A DNA stretch of 64,000 bases. Source: Limnomonas spitsbergensis. Taxonomy: Eukaryota > Chlorophyta > Chlorophyceae > Chlamydomonadales. This document shows, piece by piece, positions 49,268 to 61,057 of this stretch. Location of the stretch: positions 1 to 64,000 of the forward strand of contig JAYJMM010000032.1 of assembly GCA_037349105.1 (NCBI GenBank). The letters are read 5' to 3'. The notes under the pieces were generated by a model. The model worked only from the letters and a program-made list of their open reading frames with translations, made no database searches and was not told the origin of the DNA. The position numbers were made by a program, and so were the translations under genes. How positions within the stretch are numbered: the stretch's first letter is position 1; every line of letters starts with the position of its first letter.

Positions 49268-51004
49268 GTACTGAAAACTCTAATGATGCCGCTGCCAATA
49301 ATCCATGGGGCCAGACAAGGACAGCAAAAGCTACTGAAAGCTCTATTGATGCTGCTCCCAATAATCCGTGGGGCCAGACAGAGACAGCAAAAGCTACTGA
49401 AAGCTCTATTGATGCTGCTCCCAATAATCCGTGGGGCCAGACAGAGACAGCAAAAGCTACTGAAAGCTCTATTCTGCCGCTGCCAATAATCCGTGGGGCC
49501 AGACAGAGACAGCAAAAGCAACTGAAAGCTCTATTCTGCCGCTGCCAATATTCCGTGGGGCCAGACAGAGACAGCAAAAGCTACTGAAAGCTCTATTCTG
49601 CCGCTGCCAATAATCCGTGGGGCCAGACAGAGACAGCAAAAGCTACTGAAAGCTCTATTCTGCCGCTGCCAATAATCCGTGGGGCCAGACAGAGACAGCA
49701 AAAGCTACTGAAAGCTCTATTCTGCCGCTGCCAATAATCCGTGGGGCCAGACAGAGACAGCAAAAGCTACTGAAAGCTCTATTCTGCCGCTGCCAATAAT
49801 CCGTGGGGCCAGACAAGGTCAGCAAAAGCTACTGAAAGCTCTATTCTGCCGCTGTCAATAATCCGTGGGGCCAGACAGAGACAGCAAAAGCTACTGAAAG
49901 CTCTATTCTGCCGCTGCCAATAATCCGTGGGGCCAGACAGAGACAGCAAAAGCTACTGAAAGCTCTATTCTGCCGCTGCCAATAATCCGTGGGGCCAGAC
50001 AGGGTCAGCAAAAGCTACTGAAAGCTCTATTCTGCCGCTGCCAATAATCCGTGGGGCCAGACAAGGTCAGCAAAAGCTACTGAAAGCTCTATTCTGCCGC
50101 TGTCAATAATCCGTGGGGCCAGACAGAGACAGCCAAAGCTACTGAAAGCTCTATTCTGCCGCTGCCAATATTCCGTGGGGCCAGACAGAGACAGCAAAAG
50201 CTACAGAAAGCTCGATTCTGCCGCTACCAATAATCCGTGGGGCCAGACAGAGACAGCAAAAGCTACTGAAAGCTCTATTCTGCCGCTACCAATAATCCGT
50301 GGGGCGAGACAGAGACAGCAAAAGCTACTGAAAGCTCTATTCTGCCGCTACCAATAATCCGTGGGGCCAGACAGAGACAGCAAAAGCTACTGAAAGCTCT
50401 ATTCTGCCGCTGCCAATAATCCGTGGGGCCAGACAGAGACAGCAAAAGCTACTGAAAGCTCTATTCTGCCGCTGCCAATAATCCGTGGGGCGAGACAGAG
50501 ACAGCAAAAGCTACTGAAAGCTCTATTCTGCCGCTACCAATAATCCGTGGGGCCAGACAGAGACAGCAAAAGCTACTGAAAGCTCTATTCTGCCGCTGCC
50601 AATAATCCGTGGGGCCAGACAAGGTCAGCAAAAGCTACTGAAAGCTCTATTCTGCCGCTGCCAATAATCCGTGGGGCCAGGCAGGGTCAGCAAAAGCTAC
50701 TGAAAGCTCTATTCTGCCGCTGCCAATAATCCGTGGGGCCAGACAGAGACAGCAAAAGCTACTGAAAGCTCTATTCTGCCGCTGCCAATAATCCGTGGGG
50801 CCAGGCAGGGTCAGCAAAAGCTACTGAAAGCTCTATTCTGCCGCTGCCAATAATCCGTGGGGCCAGACAGAGACAGCAAAAGCTACTGAAAGCTCTATTC
50901 TGCCGCTGCCAATAATCCGTGGGGCCAGACAGAGACAGCAAAAGCTACTGAAAGCTCTATTCTGCCGCTGCCAATAATCCGTGGGGCCAGACAGGGTCAG
51001 CAAA
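49268..51004. repeat. 62-bp tandem array, about 28 copies
   Basis: The unit contains CCGTGGGGCCAGACAGAGAC, AGCAAAAGCTACTGAAAGCT and CTATTCTGCCGCTGCCAATA. Period 62 is read from unit starts at 49615 and 49677. The first few copies are variant (TTGATGCTGCTCCC), and the last stops abruptly in CAGCAAAAG before purine-rich DNA. Some copies carry AAGGTC or GGGTC in place of GAGAC. Confidence 0.95.
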
Positions 51005-51440
51005 AGAGGAGGAGGAGGAAGGGGGAGGAGGATGGGGAGAGGGAGGAGATGCGACAGTAGTACAGATGTGTAGTGGGAGAGGGAGGAAGGAGAGATGGAG
51101 GAGAGTAGGCGATAGTAACGAGATGATGGGACGTTTGTGATGGACAGGATGCCTCCGTGCTTCCGGTGGGAGGGTAAAGGATGAGGAGGAGGAGGAAGGG
51201 GAGGTGGAAGGGGAGAGGGAGGAAATGAGAAAGTAGGACAGATGTGTAGGGGGAGAGGGAGGAAGGACTGATGGAGGAGAGTAGGCGATAGGACCGAGAT
51301 GATGGGACGTTAATGACGGACAGGATGCTTCCATGTGCGAGGGGTGGGTGGGAGGGTGAAGGATGAGAGGGGGAGGGGGGGTGGGGAGGGGGGGGAGGGG
51401 GGTGGGGAGGGGGGTGGGGAGGGGGAGGAGGAGGAACGGA
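51005..51440. repeat. Purine-rich duplicated block
   Basis: Two related blocks of about 190 bp on the plus strand (from about 51005 and 51185), with GGAGGAGGAGGAAGGGG, CAGATGTGTAG, GAGATGATGGGACGTT and ACAGGATGC, followed by G runs up to 51420. A third copy is at 52640-52835. The strong purine strand asymmetry may favour triplex or R-loop structure. Confidence 0.8.
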
Positions 51441-52310
51441 GAGGAGAGTGGCAAGTTCAGATCGGAAGCCAGTAGGGGGGAGTGACCCTTCATGATTACA
51501 TCCACTGGGGTGGTCAAGAGTAATTAAGTTAAAACATATGAAGGTCAAAAATTGAGCTTGTGGGCTGCATGAACCCTGCCTAACCGGTTTTGTATATTGG
51601 CGCGAAGGTTGCATGTATATATGTCAGCGAGCGTGTCGGTACTCATCATAACTTAAAGTCAATAATACTCTAGAAGATGCCTAGGCCCTAGATATATCAG
51701 ACACGGGAGCTGGTCTGTGGTACACTTCGTACCCATGAAAAAATGTCGACTCATGATGCCTTATCCAAGCCTGCCTGCTTGAGCATCTTCTTTTTTGCCT
51801 ACAATAAATAAAGAGGTGATTAATATTTAGATATTTCTGACATGACATGGCCCGTAAGTAAAGCCTTTTCACCTGTTTCTTCCTCCGAAGTTGAAAGGAA
51901 AGAGAGGGGGGATGACATTCAGGGTGGATCAAAATATATAAAAAAATGCTTGATGCAAGTAAGGTTAGATCAAATACCTGCTGAACGATGATCATACTTG
52001 AAAGCAGCTGTTATAGTGGCCCTCCATGCTTTCCGGCTTAAAGATCTTTTCGTTGGATTGCGAGCTGAAAGATGAGTTGAGTGTTATATTCAAAAAGCAT
52101 GGGCCATCCTGAACTAAGCCTGCATCAATTGTAACCTACCGTGGTCATTCAGATATGTGACTGCGTATGATGGCATGGATGTGTCTGAGGGGCGATGAAG
52201 AGACACAAATATTGTGGGGAAATAACAGGAATGACACACTGAGGAACCCACTAGCCTTGAATTGCTACTGAAAGCCTCAGATAACACGATGAAGCCGCAC
52301 TGGATAAAGG
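51441..52310. other. Intergenic DNA
   Basis: AT-richer sequence with no recognised gene. Open frames on either strand are short and lack coding character. Confidence 0.4.
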
Positions 52311-52636
52311 AACCTACCAGGCTCGATGTGGGATGAGGTCGCTAGTGACAGCCCTGGCCCTGAACAAAATACGTTTAAAAACAGGGGGGCAGTATCAAAC
52401 ACAATTTGTAAGGTTAGTGCCACTAGCAGCACCACAAAGGACTGCGCTGAACTGTGGAGCAGTAGTAGTACTGCGTGACTGTGAATAGTACCAACCAAGC
52501 CGGTCATGCCAGTGAGTACATGACAGGAACCTACCAGCCTCGATGTGGGATGTGGTCGCTGGTGACAGCCCTGGCCCAGAAGAAAAGGCGGATAAAAACA
52601 GGGGGTCAGTATCAAACATAATTTGTAAGGCTAAGG
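52311..52636. repeat. Direct duplication of about 108 bp
   Basis: GAACCTACCAGGCTCGATGT at about 52311 and its near copy at about 52528 are both followed by GTGACAGCCCTGGCCC, AAAACAGGGGG and CAGTATCAAACA. The second copy leads into the third purine-rich block. Confidence 0.8.
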
Positions 52637-52639
52637 GGT

Positions 52640-52835
52640 GGTAAGGAGGGTGAAGGATGAGAGGGGTACGGGGAGGGGGAGGAGGAGGAAGGGGAAGAGG
52701 GAGGAGGAAGGAGGGGAGGGAGAAGAGGGGACAGTAGGACAGAGAGGTAGGGAGGGTCGGGAGGAAGGAGGGACGGAGGAGAGGAGACGGTAGGACAGAA
52801 ATGATGGGAAGTTTATGACGGACAGGATGCTTCCG
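52640..52835. repeat. Purine-rich block, third copy
   Basis: Related to 51005-51440: GTGAAGGATGAGAGGGG, GGAGGAGGAGGAAGGGG, a GACAGTAGGACAGA core, and the ending ACGGACAGGATGCTTCCGTG. It is separated from the other two copies by about 1.2 kb. Confidence 0.75.
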
Positions 52836-52849
52836 TGGGCGTGATGTGG

Positions 52850-55800
52850 CTTCGTGGTTCAACAGCGTGTAGATAACTGCCTGGGATGAGGTCCATGGAG
52901 GCTTGAACCTGAATGCTGGCATTGGCGCCCATTAACCAAGAAGCAACAGCATGGGGCAGGCCACAACTGCACAAAACAGGAAAGTGTGGTCAGTCAACAT
53001 GGCTTCGATTGAGCAGTATGGCCCGAGGTATGGCCCATCGTAGTCACGGTAACAAATGGAGGAAATGCGCAAAAATGTGTATCAGCTGTCTAGCCGTGAT
53101 GAACCTGTGCGCATGTTTAGCCTACAAGCTTGAAGCTTACCTGGCATGTGGACAGGCACGTTGACTGGCGTTGCCCGCAGTGATGCCATCCTGTTAGGCA
53201 CAAGAGAATGGCCCTCACTGGACCTGGAATGGCTTCAGTGGAGCAGTATGGCCCATAACAAACACGGTAACAAATAAAATGCGCAATCAATCAAGCAACT
53301 GTCAAGCCAAGGTGAACCTGTGCACATGTTCAGCCTACCCGCATCAAGCTCACCAGGTCATGGGTCCTGCGCAGCAACGCCGTTCTGTCCGGTGGCAGCA
53401 CAACCTGCTTCATACTACATGCTAATGGCACCAGCATGGTGCAGGCCACGGTCCCTGCACAAAACAGATTAAGGTGGTCAGTAAGCACAACAGATGAGCA
53501 AGCAGTGGCCATGGCATGGCTGCAGTAGAGCATTATGGCCCATGGCAGTCACGGTAACCAATCACAATGAAAACACGCATTACAACAAAGCAGCTGTCCA
53601 GCCATAATGAACAGGTGCCTATGTCCAGCCTACCAGCATCGAGCATACCTGGCATGTACCCTGGCTTGTTGACTGGCCTTGCCCGCAGCAACACCATACC
53701 GTGCGGTGGCAGCACTGCCTGCTTCGTAGTTCAACAGCATGGCGGCACCCTTGAAGGGAGGCATGGCGGGTGCAGCTGCTGACCTGGCGTGTACATAACT
53801 GCCTGTGATGAGGTCCATGGAGGCTTAAACCTGAATGATGGCATTGGCGCCCATTAACCAAGAAGCAACAGCATGGGGCAGGCCACCACTGCACAAAACA
53901 GGAAAGGGTGGTTTGTCAACACAGCCGATTGGCCTTCACTTGCCCTGACATGACTTCAATTGAACAGTATGGCCCATGGTAGTCACGGTAACAAATGGAG
54001 GAAATGCGCAAAAATATCCTTCACCTGTCTAGCCACGATGAACCTGTGCGCATGTTCAGCCGACAAGCTTGAAGCTTACCTGGCATGTGACCTGGCAAGC
54101 TGACTGGAGCTGCCCGAAGTGATGCCATCCTGTTCGGCCGCAGCACCGACAGGTTGAGCATGGTGCATGCTATCCCTGCACACAGCAGAAAAGGGTGCTC
54201 AGTCAGCACAGGAGAATGGCCCTCACTGGACCTGGCATGGCTTCAGTGGAGCAGTATGGCCCATAACAAACACGGTAACAAATGAAATACGCAAGCAATC
54301 AAGCAACTATCAAGCCAAGTTGAACCTGTGCGCATGTTCAGCCTACCCGCATCAAGCTCACCAGGTCATGGGTCCTGCGCAACAACGCCGTTCTGTCCGG
54401 TGGCAGCACAGCCTGCTTCATACTGCTTCATACATGCCAATGGCACCAGCATGGTGCAGGCCACGGTCCCTGTACAAAACAGATTAAGGTGGTCAGTAAG
54501 CACAACAGATGAGCAAGCAGTGGCCATGGCATGGCTGCAGTAGAGCATTATGGCCCATGGCAGTCACGGTAACCAATCACAATGAAAACACGCATTACAA
54601 CAAAGCAGCTGTCCAGCCATAATGAACAGGTGCCTATGTCCAGCCTACCAGCATCGAGCATACCTGGCATGTACCCTGGCTTGTTGACTGGCCTTGCCCG
54701 CAGCAGCACCATACCGTGCGGTGGCAGCACTGCCTGCTTCGTAGTTCAACAGCATGGCGGCACCCTTGAAGGGAGGCAAGGCGGGTGCAGCTGCTGACCT
54801 GGTGTGTACATAACTGCCTGTGATGAGGTCCATGGAGGCTTGAACCTGAATGCTGGCATTGGCGCCCATTAACCAAGAAGCAACAGCATGGGGCAGGCCA
54901 CCACTGCACAAAACAGGAAAGGGTGGTTTGTCAACACAGCCGATTGGCCTTCACTTGCCCTGACATGACTTCAATTGAACAGTATGGCCCATGGTAGTCA
55001 CGGTAACAAATGGAGGAAATGCGCAAAAATATCCTTCACCTGTCTAGCCACGATGAACCTGTGCGCATGTTCAGCCGACAAGCTTGAAGCTTACCTGGCA
55101 TGTGACCTGGCAAGCTGACTGGAGCTGCCTGAAGTGATGCCATCCTGCTCAGCTGCAGCACCGACAGGTTGAGCATGGTGCATGCTATCCCTGCACACAG
55201 CAGAAAAGGGTGCTCAGTCAGCACAGGAGAATGGCCCTCACTGGACCTGGAATGGCTTCAGTGGAGCAGTTTGGCCCATAACAAACACGGTAACAAATAA
55301 AATGCGAATCAATCAAGCAACTGTCAAGCCAAGGTGAACCTGTGTGCATGTTCAGCCTACCCGCATCAAGCTCACCAGGTCATGGGTCCTGCGCAGCAAC
55401 GCCGTTCTGTCCGGTGGCAGCACAGCCTGCTTCATACTACATGCCAATGGCACCAGCATGGTGAAGGCCATGGTCCCTGCACAAAACAGATAAGGTGGTC
55501 AGTAAGCACATCAGATGAGCAAGCAGTGGCCATGGCATGGCTGCAGTAGAGCATTATGGCCCATGGCAGTCACGGTAACCAATCACAATGAAAACACGCA
55601 TTACAACAAAGCAGCTGTCCAGCCATAATGAACAGGTGCCTATGTCCAGCCTACCAGCATCGAGCATACCTGGCATGTACCCTGGCTTGTTGACTGGCCT
55701 TGCCCGCAGCAGCACCATACCATGCGGTTGTAGCACTGCCTGCTTCGTAGTTCAACAGCATGGCGGCACCCTTGAAGGGAGGCATGGCGGGTGCAGCTGC

Positions 55801-56835
55801 TGACCTGGCGTGTACATAACTGCCTGTGATGAGGTCCATGGAGGCTTAAACCTGAATGATGGCATTGGCGCCCATTAACCAAGAAGCAACAGCATGGGGC
55901 AGGCCACCACTGCACAAAACAGGAAAGGGTGGTTTGTCAACACAGCCGATTGGCCTTCACTTGCCCTGACATGACTTCAATTGAACAGTATGGCCCATGG
56001 TAGTCACGGTAACAAATGGAGGAAATGCGCAAAAATATCCTTCACCTGTCTAGCCACGATAAACCTGTGCGCATGTTCAGCCGACAAGCTTGAAGCTTAC
56101 CTGGCATGTGACCTGGCAAGCTGACTGGAGCTGCCCGAAGTGATGCCATCCTGTTCGGCCGCAGCACCGACAGGTTGAGCATGGTGCATGCTATCCCTGC
56201 ACACAGCAGAAAAGGGTGCTCAGTCAGCACAGGAGAATGGCCCTCACTGGACCTGGCATGGCTTCAGTGGAGCAGTATGGCCCATAACAAACACGGTAAC
56301 AAATGAAATACGCAAGCAATCAAGCAACTATTAAGCCAAGTTGAACCTGTGCGCATGTTCAGCCTACCCGCATCAAGCTCACCAGGTCATGGGTCCTGCG
56401 CAGCAACGCCGTTCTGTCCGGTGGCAGCACAGCCTGCTTCATACTGCTTCATACATGCCAATGGCACCAGCATGGTGCAGGCCACGGTCCCTGTACAAAA
56501 CAGATTAAGGTGGTCAGTAAGCACAACAGATGAGCAAGCAGTGGCCATGGCATGGCTGCAGTAGAGCATTATGGCCCATGGCAGTCACGGTAACCAATCA
56601 CAATGAAAACACGCATTACAACAAAGCAGCTGTCCAGCCATAATGAACAGGTGCCTATGTCCAGCCTACCAGCATCGAGCATACCTGGCATGTACCCTGG
56701 CTTGTTGACTGGCCTTGCCCGCAGCAACACCATACCGTGCGGTTGCAGCACTGCCTGCTTCGTAGTTCAACAGCATGGCGGCACCCTTGAAGGGAGGCAT
56801 GGCGGGTGCAGCTGCTGACCTGGCGTGTAGATAAT
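52850..56835 (-). pseudogene. Tandem 1.0-kb gene-segment array related to 30.8-32.1 kb
   Basis: Almost four head-to-tail units; equivalent points at 53533, 54548, 55554 and 56569 give periods of 1015, 1006 and 1015 bp. Each unit has three minus-strand exon-intron modules with TTTTGTGCAG or TGTGTGCAG acceptors and GTAAGC, GTATGC or GTGAGC donors. One exon of 240 nt (54903-54664, symmetric phase 2) is fully open and reads GGLPHAVASWLMGANASIQ ... AGSAATARYGAAAGKASQQA. In other copies (53.8 and 55.8 kb) a single base change creates TAA. A 96-nt exon (DSMHHAQPVGAAAEQDG...) is open. The third module contains TAG or frame shifts. The motif GSAATxxYGVAAG matches the modules at 30.8-32.1 kb. It is most likely a decaying amplified gene segment; exon skipping could rescue a transcript. 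Confidence 0.7.
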
Positions 56836-56863
56836 TGCCTAAGAGCTATTTATCAGCTATTTA

Positions 56864-57181
56864 TCAGCTACTTATCACCTCAGGAAGCATTTGTCGTCTG
56901 ACTTCGGCCTGCACTTGTTTCGGGGTGGCCTCCACCTCCACCTGCCGGTGTTTGGAAATCAGGTCCCTCTTTAAATACCATCGCACTCCCAATGGAAACA
57001 AGAATCCTGTCCAACCTTGTGATGCCCTGACGCGGCAGGGTGTCACCTGAGCGTCACCTGGCCCCAGAGGAGTCCACACGCCAGTGGTCGGTGTGTCCCC
57101 TGCCAGCGCTAGGTAGCCGACAACCCCCCCTGCAACTTGCACCCCATGGTCCATTACATTCACGACCAAGGACCAATGCAC
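56864..57181 (-). other. Open frame of 105 codons, uncertain
   Basis: Minus-strand open frame from ATG 57181 to TGA at 56864, with a basic C-terminal half (GVRWYLKRDLISKHRQVEVE). No family is recognised and an overlapping plus-strand frame exists. It immediately flanks the 1.0-kb gene-segment array, so it could be the 5' neighbour of that gene. Confidence 0.25.
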
Positions 57182-57499
57182 AAAGGCTATGCCCAGGACA
57201 GGTTGGCTCCCCCATTGTACAGACTGAGTCTATCTAGAGCTACGCATCCATTCCATACGGATGCCGCACCAATTCATTCATCGTGTGCTACCCGGAGCTC
57301 TGTTCCCGGCTCTCACCACCATCTAATGCACTGCCTACTTCTTATTGATAGCCATGCCAGGAGTGTGTGCGCAAGGCACGTCTATCACCCGGCTATCACC
57401 CGGGGCTCTGTTCCCGTCTCTCACCACAGCTGCCGCATCCAGCCTCTATGCTTGTTGGCACAGAGCTTCACCCACGCCGAATTTGGTCACGCGAGAGGT

Positions 57500-57865
57500 C
57501 TGTTGTACAACGTGTAGCTAGTATGGTACTTGCATCAGGGGGGGAGGTATGATGTACGATGAGTAGCTGGTACGGTACAGGCAACAGGGGGGGAGGTAAG
57601 CTGCACATCATGTAGCTGTTACGTTACTTGCAACAGGGGGGGGTCTGCTATACAACGTCTAGCTTGTACGGTACATGCAACAGGGGGGGGGTATGATGTA
57701 CAATGTGTATCTAGTACGGCACCTGCAACAGGGAGGGGTTGTCTGTTGTACAACGTGTAGCTGGTACAGTACATGCAACAGGGGGGGAGGGGAGGTCTTT
57801 TGTACAACGTATAGCTGGTACGGTGCCTGCAACAGGGGGAAAGGTCGGCTGTACAAGGTGTCGCT
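57500..57865. repeat. Degenerate tandem repeat around GTACAACGTGTAGCTGGTAC
   Basis: Seven to eight diverged copies of a unit of about 50 bp: TGTACAACGTGTAGCTGG, TACGGTACATGCAACAGGGG, then a variable G run. The G run changes length between copies, consistent with slippage. Confidence 0.85.
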
Positions 57866-58034
57866 GGTAGACGTCCACACATTGCTCGCACACTACCATC
57901 TTCGGCGTCCCACAACTTGCTTGCGCTCACACAAGTGTGCATGCACATGGACCCTCTGTACCTTGTGAGCATCCACACGACATTCACACACGTGTGTGAG
58001 CGTCCACACGACATCCACACAAGTGTGTGCTCAC

Positions 58035-58137
58035 CTGGGCCTCCTGCAGTTTGTTGGAGTAGAGCTTCCGCATGCTGTCCTTCCAGCCTGACTCTTTGCC
58101 GGAATTCCATGCCTCCTTGGCACCAACGGCACATGCG
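58035..58137 (-). CDS. Possible exon, unknown protein
   Basis: Between an acceptor (ATCTGCCCAG on the minus strand) and a donor (CAG|GTGAGC), 34 codons read GAKEAWNSGKESGWKDSMRK and LYSNKLQEAQ. The splice signals and composition are convincing for a real exon, but neighbours were not found and no family is recognised. Repeated GCCGTAT motifs (58264-58302) lie upstream on the same strand. Confidence 0.4.
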
Positions 58138-59023
58138 CTGGGCAGATATGTATTTAAACTGAGGCTGGCAGCAAGGGCGCATGCACTACACACAGGTTGA
58201 ACCTGTGCCATATCGAGCTGTATCGTGCCGAATTGTAACACTTTGGTAGAACAATCCGGCTGAACCTGTGCCGTATTGCGCCGTATCATGCCGTATCGTG
58301 CTACCATGCATGTTTGTTCGATGCCCACATGGCCGCCCACCAATGAGCTAAGAGGAAGCATGCAGGTGCACCAAACAGCGAAGGGAGTCGCTAAGTTGCT
58401 TGTTTACATGCCGACGAGCATGTCGGAGGCGCCGCCAGGCGGCCACAACTGGTAGCCTGAGTTGCAGAGCGCGTTGCTACGGGCCTTCTCGGCCGTAGAA
58501 AGCTGAATTTTCGCTGCAGTGCGTTAAAAAAACGTTAAGCATTGCAGAGCATCTGTTGCAGTTACCCACTCAATTTTAGCAGACAGTCTGGGTTTGTATT
58601 CCAAGGTTCAGGGTTTCAATCCACGAGATCTGAAGAACCAGGCAGTGGGGATTCATAAAATACAGTTCATCAATTACTCAACATTCAGTATCCTTTCAAA
58701 TTTTTAGGCGGTGCTCAACATAACTCTTTGCTTCCAGGTCATGTTCTATGATTGGGGCTTATCTTCTGTACTATGGGGTTCACTCCCACGCCACTTGCTT
58801 GCGGTTGTGTGTTGGTTGCTTGCCCATGGGAGTCACTGGTTATTCGCTGACTGTGCTACTTTATTTATGCTCGTACCGGTTTGCACCTGCCCCATGCATC
58901 AAATCTCTTCAATCCCTGTTTGAATTATGGCTTACAAACTGCTGCCGATCCCTCAGTAAACAGGGTCAGGCAAAGTTTGCAGGCAGACCACAGAAGACTC
59001 CTCTGCCTGACTGAAGGGCAGAC
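58138..59023. other. Intergenic DNA with short repeats
   Basis: Near 58195-58305 GAACCTGTGCC occurs twice, with four GCCGTAT or similar 10-bp units. Several small hairpins (for example CCGAC...GTCGG near 58412) are present. A hydrophobic plus-strand frame at 58711-58923 has no supporting evidence of function. Confidence 0.4.
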
Positions 59024-59655
59024 GGTATCATAGCTGGGCAGATCCCTCCAAATCGTCACCCACACACCCTTGTACAGCCTGCGCAGGTAAGGGATAAGGG
59101 TTAGGTATCATAGCTGGGCAGATCCCTCCAAATCGTCACCCACACACCCTTGTACAGCATGCACATGTAAGGGATAAGGGTTAGGTATCATAGCTGGGCA
59201 GATCCCTCCAAATCGTCACCCACACACCCTTGTACAGCATGCACATGTAAGGGATAAGGGTTAGGTATCATAGCTGGGCAGATCCCTCCAAATCGTCACC
59301 CACACACCCTTGTACAGCCTGCACAGGTAAGGGAAAAGGGTTAGGTATCATAGCTGGGCAGATCCCTCCAAATCGTCACCCACACACCCTTGTACAGCCT
59401 GCACATGTAAGGGATAAGGGTTAGGTATCATAGCTGGGCAGATCCCTCCAAATCGTCACCCACACACCCTTGTACAGCCTGCACATGTAAGGGAGAAGGG
59501 TTGGGTATCATAGCTGGGCAGATCCCTCCAAATCGTCACCCACACACCCTTGTACAGCCTGCACAAGTAAGGAATAAGGGTTAGGTATCAAAGCTGGGCA
59601 GGTCCCTCAAAATCGTCACCCACACACCCTTGTACAGCAAGCACAGGCAAGGGAC
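59024..59655. repeat. 80-bp tandem array, eight copies
   Basis: GGTATCATAGCTGGGCAG starts at 59024 and every 80 bp to 59584. Each unit includes CCCTCCAAATCGTCACCC, ACACACCCTTGTACAGC and GTAAGGGATAAGGGTTAGG. The last part resembles a telomere repeat. Copies differ by few bases, so the array is young. Confidence 0.95.
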
Positions 59656-59719
59656 AGCTGTGTATGTCACCATCGAAGATACTGTTCCTTCAAGTTGGAC
59701 ATGCATGCTGTTCTTCTAG

Positions 59720-60002
59720 GTGCAGCCATGGTCAACTGCCACTTCGGTTGGCTTGGAATTGATGAGGCCCCCCATCCCTGCCTCCCTCGACAAAGTACTT
59801 CAAATGCGAAAGGTGAGTTTTAGTTTCCTGACTGCTTGACTGCTTGACACCTTCAAAGTCATCCTTTGAAAACCTGCACTTTGTTTCTGCCTTATTAACT
59901 TCTTCACACATATTTTTCTTGTAGGGTGACACGGTGGCTTGGTTTGCTAACGGGCTGTTTTACAATGACAGGGATGGCCAGATCCTTACGAAGGCCGTTT
60001 GA
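59720..60002 (+). CDS. C-terminal exons of an unknown protein
   Basis: Exon 59720-59812 (acceptor TTCTTCTAG, donor AAG|GTGAGT, 31 codons) joins in phase 0 to 59925-60002 (acceptor TTCTTGTAG, stop TGA). The joined end reads ASLDKVLQMRK then GDTVAWFANGLFYNDRDGQI and LTKAV. Splice signals are strong and phases agree. The N-terminus lies upstream, possibly beyond the 80-bp array. No family is recognised; the VAWFANG...GQ pattern suggests a small beta-rich domain. Confidence 0.55.
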
Positions 60003-61057
60003 AAAACAATGTAAGATTTCATGTGTTGGCCTGTCTTGCCTCAAGTAATTATAGTTTGCCACAAGTAATTTTAGAGTAATGCTGCCTTTTTTGCCGCTAT
60101 TGCCTTACGAGCCATTCCTGTAATTATGTGGTTTAACATCATTGTTTCCCTTTCTTCCTTACTGTTATTAGGGGCTCGCAGTCCATACGGCAGCTCGGCC
60201 TGCGATGGTGCTCTTATGGAAGAAAACCAAGATGGCACATGGCTAGGTTTGTGAGCAAGCTGTATATGTAGCTACAACTGGTATTGGAATTTAAGATTTG
60301 AGAGATTTAAGTGCCTACAAATGCAGTACGGTGTGGACGTATGTCAGAAATCTGTGAATATGGAGCCGCTGATTTCCATTATTACACTTGCTCATGCTTT
60401 ATCTCGTTACATTAATTGTTTGCTGAATTTTTGTCCTATTGCTTGGATGTAATCAAGCGTGGATGTTCACAATGCGATGAGCGTATTCCCCACATGGCGT
60501 GCAAGTCGGAAAATTCTGGCTTATACAACAACACGTCAAGTGGAATTCCAGAATCACAGATTTACACCATCGGAATAGAGCTCTCACAGCTGAAAGTAAA
60601 TTTGAATCGCAGTAATTTGAATTCAAAATGACAGCTAGGTCACGGAATGCCAGGCTGGCCAAATCAGAAATCAAAATAGGCTAAATATCAAGCTTGCTAT
60701 CAAGGTGACGCACGTTGATAAACAACCTACTGACAACATACTTATCAAGTCAGTTATCAATCACAAGCGTCCACTTATCAGCCTAATTAAAGCACCTCAC
60801 ATGCTACTAAATAGCCTACATGATACTCAACCTGCCAATCAACGTATGCCTGATAAGAAGGAAATGTCACTACTTATCAACATCCGCCACCCTGATAATT
60901 ACGTTGATCACCCCCTCAGCCCCATACGTGTTCAGTCAGAAATCAACCCCAATTGGCTGATAAACAGGGGAAGGTCTGTCATAGTGTCAACTGCTCAAGA
61001 GGCACACCACATGGCCTTGCTGTGAACGCACAAGGATGCAGACCCACATGCCTGTAC
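60003..61057. other. AT-rich intergenic DNA
   Basis: No gene is supported. The segment 60690-60960 is dense in TTATCA/TGATAA motifs (about ten in 270 bp), with the same motif in a short cluster near 56845. This may be compositional only. Confidence 0.4.

Noticed and set aside
50997..51614. Minus-strand Pro-rich open frame of 205 codons
   Set aside because: It is a translation of purine-rich low-complexity DNA with no splice or domain support.
58600..58625. Possible tRNA T-arm (GGTTTCAATCC)
   Set aside because: No matching acceptor, D-arm or anticodon stem was found around it. No tRNA or rRNA gene is recognised in the window.
60690..60960. Replication origin suggested by dense TTATCA motifs
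   Set aside because: Bacterial DnaA-box logic does not apply to this eukaryotic sequence, and the density fits AT-rich composition.
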